DNA from: Paenibacillus_AA sp045062745
GTDB lineage: Bacteria; Bacillota; Bacilli; Paenibacillales; NBRC-103111
Direction: 5' to 3'
DNA length: 64,000 nt
Assembly: GCF_045062745.1 (NCBI RefSeq)
Contig: NZ_JBJGED010000003.1
Span: 248,001-312,000 of the forward strand
Numbering within the stretch: the first letter of the stretch is position 1; the number at the start of each line of letters is the position of its first letter. The notes under the pieces are model-generated. The model searched no databases, was not told the DNA's origin, and saw only the letters and a list, made by a program, of their open reading frames with translations. Positions 61,845 to 64,000 of this stretch are shown in pieces. Position numbers and translations under genes: made by a program.

Positions 61845-63678
61845 TAACGTCTCCCGCAACAAACGGCTGTATGCCGCCTATTTTCTGAGCAGCCTGTTCA
61901 CGGTCATGGTGTTTTTTACGTTCGCCATCTTTGCGTTCCATCCGGCCCTCAGCGGTGACGAGATGAACGGCAATGTGGTCAAGGGCATGAACGTAGCAGC
62001 GGGTATCATTTATGTGTTTTCCTTTTTCTTTATTCTTTATTCGATGAGCTCTTTTCTGCAGTCGCGGAAAAAAGAGTTCGGCTTGCTCATGATGCACGGC
62101 ATGTCGATGCGGCAAATTCGATCGATGGTGTTCCTGGAAAACATGATCATCGGCTTTTTCGCTACATTGGGCGGGATCACGCTGGGGTTGGTGTTCGCCA
62201 AAGCCATTTTGCTGCTCGCCCAAAACGTACTGATCATCGAAAATGAGCTGAACTTTTATATCCCGGTCGGTGCGGTCGGGTTAACCTTCGGTTCGTTTAT
62301 CGTGTTGTTTTTCGTCATTTCCCTATTTGTCTCTTACGTGCTGCGCAGCCGCAAGCTGATCGAGCTGCTCAAAGGGGACAAGAAGTCCAAAGGCGAACCG
62401 AAAGCGAATTTGCTTTTAACGGTGTTAGGGATTTTGTTGCTGGGGACCGGGTATACGATTGCCTTCTTCGTAAAGGGAGTGATCGTCGTAGTGGCTCTGC
62501 TGCCGGTGGTTGTGCTGGTGATTCTCGGCACTTACCTGTTTTTTACGCAGATCAGCGTGTTTGCGGTACGCCGGTTGAAGAATAAGGAGACGTGGTTCTG
62601 GCGGAAGACCAATATGATTTTGTTCTCCGACCTCTCCTACCGGATGAAGGACAATGCGCGGACCTTTTTTCTGGTGGCCGTTATTTCTACCGTAGCGTTC
62701 AGCGCGATCGGGACCTTGTTCGGGCTGCAGACGTTTCTGACGGCCGGCATCAAGACGGGGAACCCGAATACGTTCACTTATTATGGGGATGCCCAGGAAC
62801 AGCAGACCGTGGCCGCGATTAATCGGACTTTGCAGGAAGAGGGGGTCCAGGCTGACCAAGCGCACATGTTTCTCCGCTATTATAAGATGGGCGGCGAGCG
62901 GGTGCAGATCTCCAAGGAATCCGACTATAACCGCTTTGCAGCACTAATCGGCAAAGCACCGGTTGACGTACCAGACGGGCAAGTGTTTGCCGTGAGGGCC
63001 GATAGCTTTACGATAGGCAGGAACCCGGAGCGGATGGACGCAACCGTTGAACTCGCGACTGGTGTCGTGCTGCAGCCGGGAAAGATGTTCTCCTCGAATG
63101 CTTTGCCGTTCGCGGATTCCTATATCGTGTCGGACCGGGACTACGAGCTGCTTCCCGCTCCGGCGGAGGAGAGAAGCTTCTACGCGTGGCAAGCGACGGA
63201 TGGGAAGCAGCATGTCCTGGCGGCCGCGGAAAAGCTGGAGGCGCAGATGCTGCATGATGTGTTCTGCAGCGAATATAGGATTTATCAAATCAACAAGCAA
63301 TACGGCCCGGTTATGTTCGTCGGTTTGTTTATCGGCATTGTGTTTTTCGTCTCGGCGGGCAGCTTCTTGTATTTCCGGCTCTACATGGATGTGGACGGGG
63401 ACAAGCAGAAATTCAAGACGATCGCCCGAATGGGCCTAAGCGAAAAAGAATTGAAGCAGGTGTTGAATCGGCAGACGGCGATTTTGTTTTTCGCTCCGAT
63501 CGTCGTGGCACTTCTGCACGGGGCGGTGGCGCTAACCTCGCTATCCCATCTGTTCTTTTATGATCTGTTCAGGGAATCCGCGGTCGTGCTCGGCGTGTTC
63601 CTGGCGATTCAGATTGTGTATTTCTTCATCGTGCGGTTTTACTATACGAAGCAGATTAAAGCGGCAATTCGTATGTAG
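61819..63678 (+). CDS. BceB-like FtsX-family ABC permease
   Basis: 619 residues. Ten predicted membrane helices with the large extracellular domain (about 305-505) between helices 7 and 8, the hallmark of BceB transporters. The start TFRQFAFNNVSRNKRLYAAY and RKKEFGLLMMHGMSMRQIR are typical FtsX/BceB blocks. The extracellular domain determines the peptide sensed and detoxified; its target cannot be read from sequence. End of the operon with a terminator. Confidence 0.92.
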   Translation: MTFRQFAFNNVSRNKRLYAAYFLSSLFTVMVFFTFAIFAFHPALSGDEMNGNVVKGMNVAAGIIYVFSFFFILYSMSSFLQSRKKEFGLLMMHGMSMRQIRSMVFLENMIIGFFATLGGITLGLVFAKAILLLAQNVLIIENELNFYIPVGAVGLTFGSFIVLFFVISLFVSYVLRSRKLIELLKGDKKSKGEPKANLLLTVLGILLLGTGYTIAFFVKGVIVVVALLPVVVLVILGTYLFFTQISVFAVRRLKNKETWFWRKTNMILFSDLSYRMKDNARTFFLVAVISTVAFSAIGTLFGLQTFLTAGIKTGNPNTFTYYGDAQEQQTVAAINRTLQEEGVQADQAHMFLRYYKMGGERVQISKESDYNRFAALIGKAPVDVPDGQVFAVRADSFTIGRNPERMDATVELATGVVLQPGKMFSSNALPFADSYIVSDRDYELLPAPAEERSFYAWQATDGKQHVLAAAEKLEAQMLHDVFCSEYRIYQINKQYGPVMFVGLFIGIVFFVSAGSFLYFRLYMDVDGDKQKFKTIARMGLSEKELKQVLNRQTAILFFAPIVVALLHGAVALTSLSHLFFYDLFRESAVVLGVFLAIQIVYFFIVRFYYTKQIKAAIRM

Positions 63679-63691
63679 ATTGCAGTCTTGG

Positions 63692-63726
63692 GCTCCGGGG
63701 CGAAAGTTGGCTCCGGAGCTTTTTTT
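63692..63726 (+). terminator. Terminator of the bceAB-like operon
   Basis: Stem GCTCCGG/CCGGAGC with a loop of about 14 bases and seven T's. The 276-base gap 63679-63954 shows no gene that I can defend. Confidence 0.75.
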
Positions 63727-63954
63727 GCCCGCTGGGAGCGTGTAATCACTTGAACTCCCTCGGTACGATAGAAGGTGTGAGGGCTTAAGCTACCGGGAGA
63801 CGATTGTTCAACACCACCATCATGAAGCTGCCGCTGAGCGATCCCGGCGGTATCATTAAGCTAAAGGGCAGATTTGAGGAATGGATAATAAAGGAATGTG
63901 AGCAGTATTATCGAAGATTAATTGTTAAATTTATTAAACATGGAGGAAGTCAAA

Positions 63955-64000
63955 TGGCTACTATTGTGAAAAAATTTGTAGTAGGCATCCCTGTTACGAA
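63955..64000 (+). CDS. Start of a small gene, cut by the window end
   Basis: ATG with GGAGG eight bases upstream, coding MATIVKKFVVGIPVT before the window ends. I do not recognise it. The frame is also open back to an ATG at 63823, but that lacks a ribosome-binding site, so 63955 is preferred. Upstream sequence is AT-richer than the rest of the window. Confidence 0.5.

Overview
The window looks like a chromosome segment of a GC-rich, endospore-forming member of the Paenibacillaceae (Paenibacillus or a close relative). Pointers are YesM/YesN two-component pairs next to LplA/LplB/LplC-type sugar ABC genes, a ctaCDEF-ctaG-DUF420 cytochrome oxidase cluster, a YhcN/YlaJ-type sporulation lipoprotein, a Bce-type peptide-resistance module, a YtrA-type ABC operon and a SigD-like promoter ahead of motAB. 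I assigned genes by reading protein motifs and start sites; no database search was possible. No tRNA, rRNA, prophage, transposase or CRISPR array was seen.

Layout. 1-7.9 kb: the 3' end of an unrecognised gene, then three tandem paralogues for Tat-exported right-handed beta-helix (pectate lyase/GH28-like) proteins. 8-10.4 kb: a small membrane protein and a CNNM/CBS transporter whose Shine-Dalgarno is separated from a TTG start by a hairpin. 10.4-19.2 kb: SNF2 helicase, histidinol phosphatase, then an AraC regulator/GH2 glycosidase divergent pair and an orphan solute-binding lipoprotein. 19.3-23 kb (minus): a signalling operon HD-GYP, H-NOX, soluble hybrid kinase and single-domain receiver. 23.2-30.5 kb: RpiR regulator, an intergenic repeat cluster, a DEAD-box helicase with a 15-residue repeat tail, a NifU-N/HEAT protein, a guanylate-kinase-like protein, motAB and a sporulation lipoprotein. 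30.8-36.4 kb: caa3 oxidase operon. 36.5-40.3 kb: Uma2 nuclease-like, Gfo/Idh/MocA oxidoreductase, BTAD response regulator, SGNH hydrolase. 40.5-53 kb: a complete oligosaccharide locus (kinase, AraC-type response regulator, binding protein, two permeases, GH78-like rhamnosidase, TIM-barrel isomerase fused to a DUF6528-like propeller, and a stand-alone exported DUF6528-like protein). 53-58.6 kb: a luciferase-like monooxygenase with no standard start codon, and a YtrA-regulated ABC operon. 58.6-64 kb: a degraded DNA alkylation repair gene, a BceRS-BceAB module and the start of another small gene.

Together the window is a carbohydrate-acquisition and environmental-sensing region built around normal housekeeping islands (cytochrome oxidase, helicases, flagellar stator). 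The most unusual points are the isomerase-DUF6528 fusion next to its exported paralogue, the apparent ATC start of the monooxygenase, the hairpin between ribosome-binding site and TTG start of the CNNM gene, the stand-alone H-NOX operon with HD-GYP output, the triplicated beta-helix genes and the repeat cluster at 24.1-24.35 kb.
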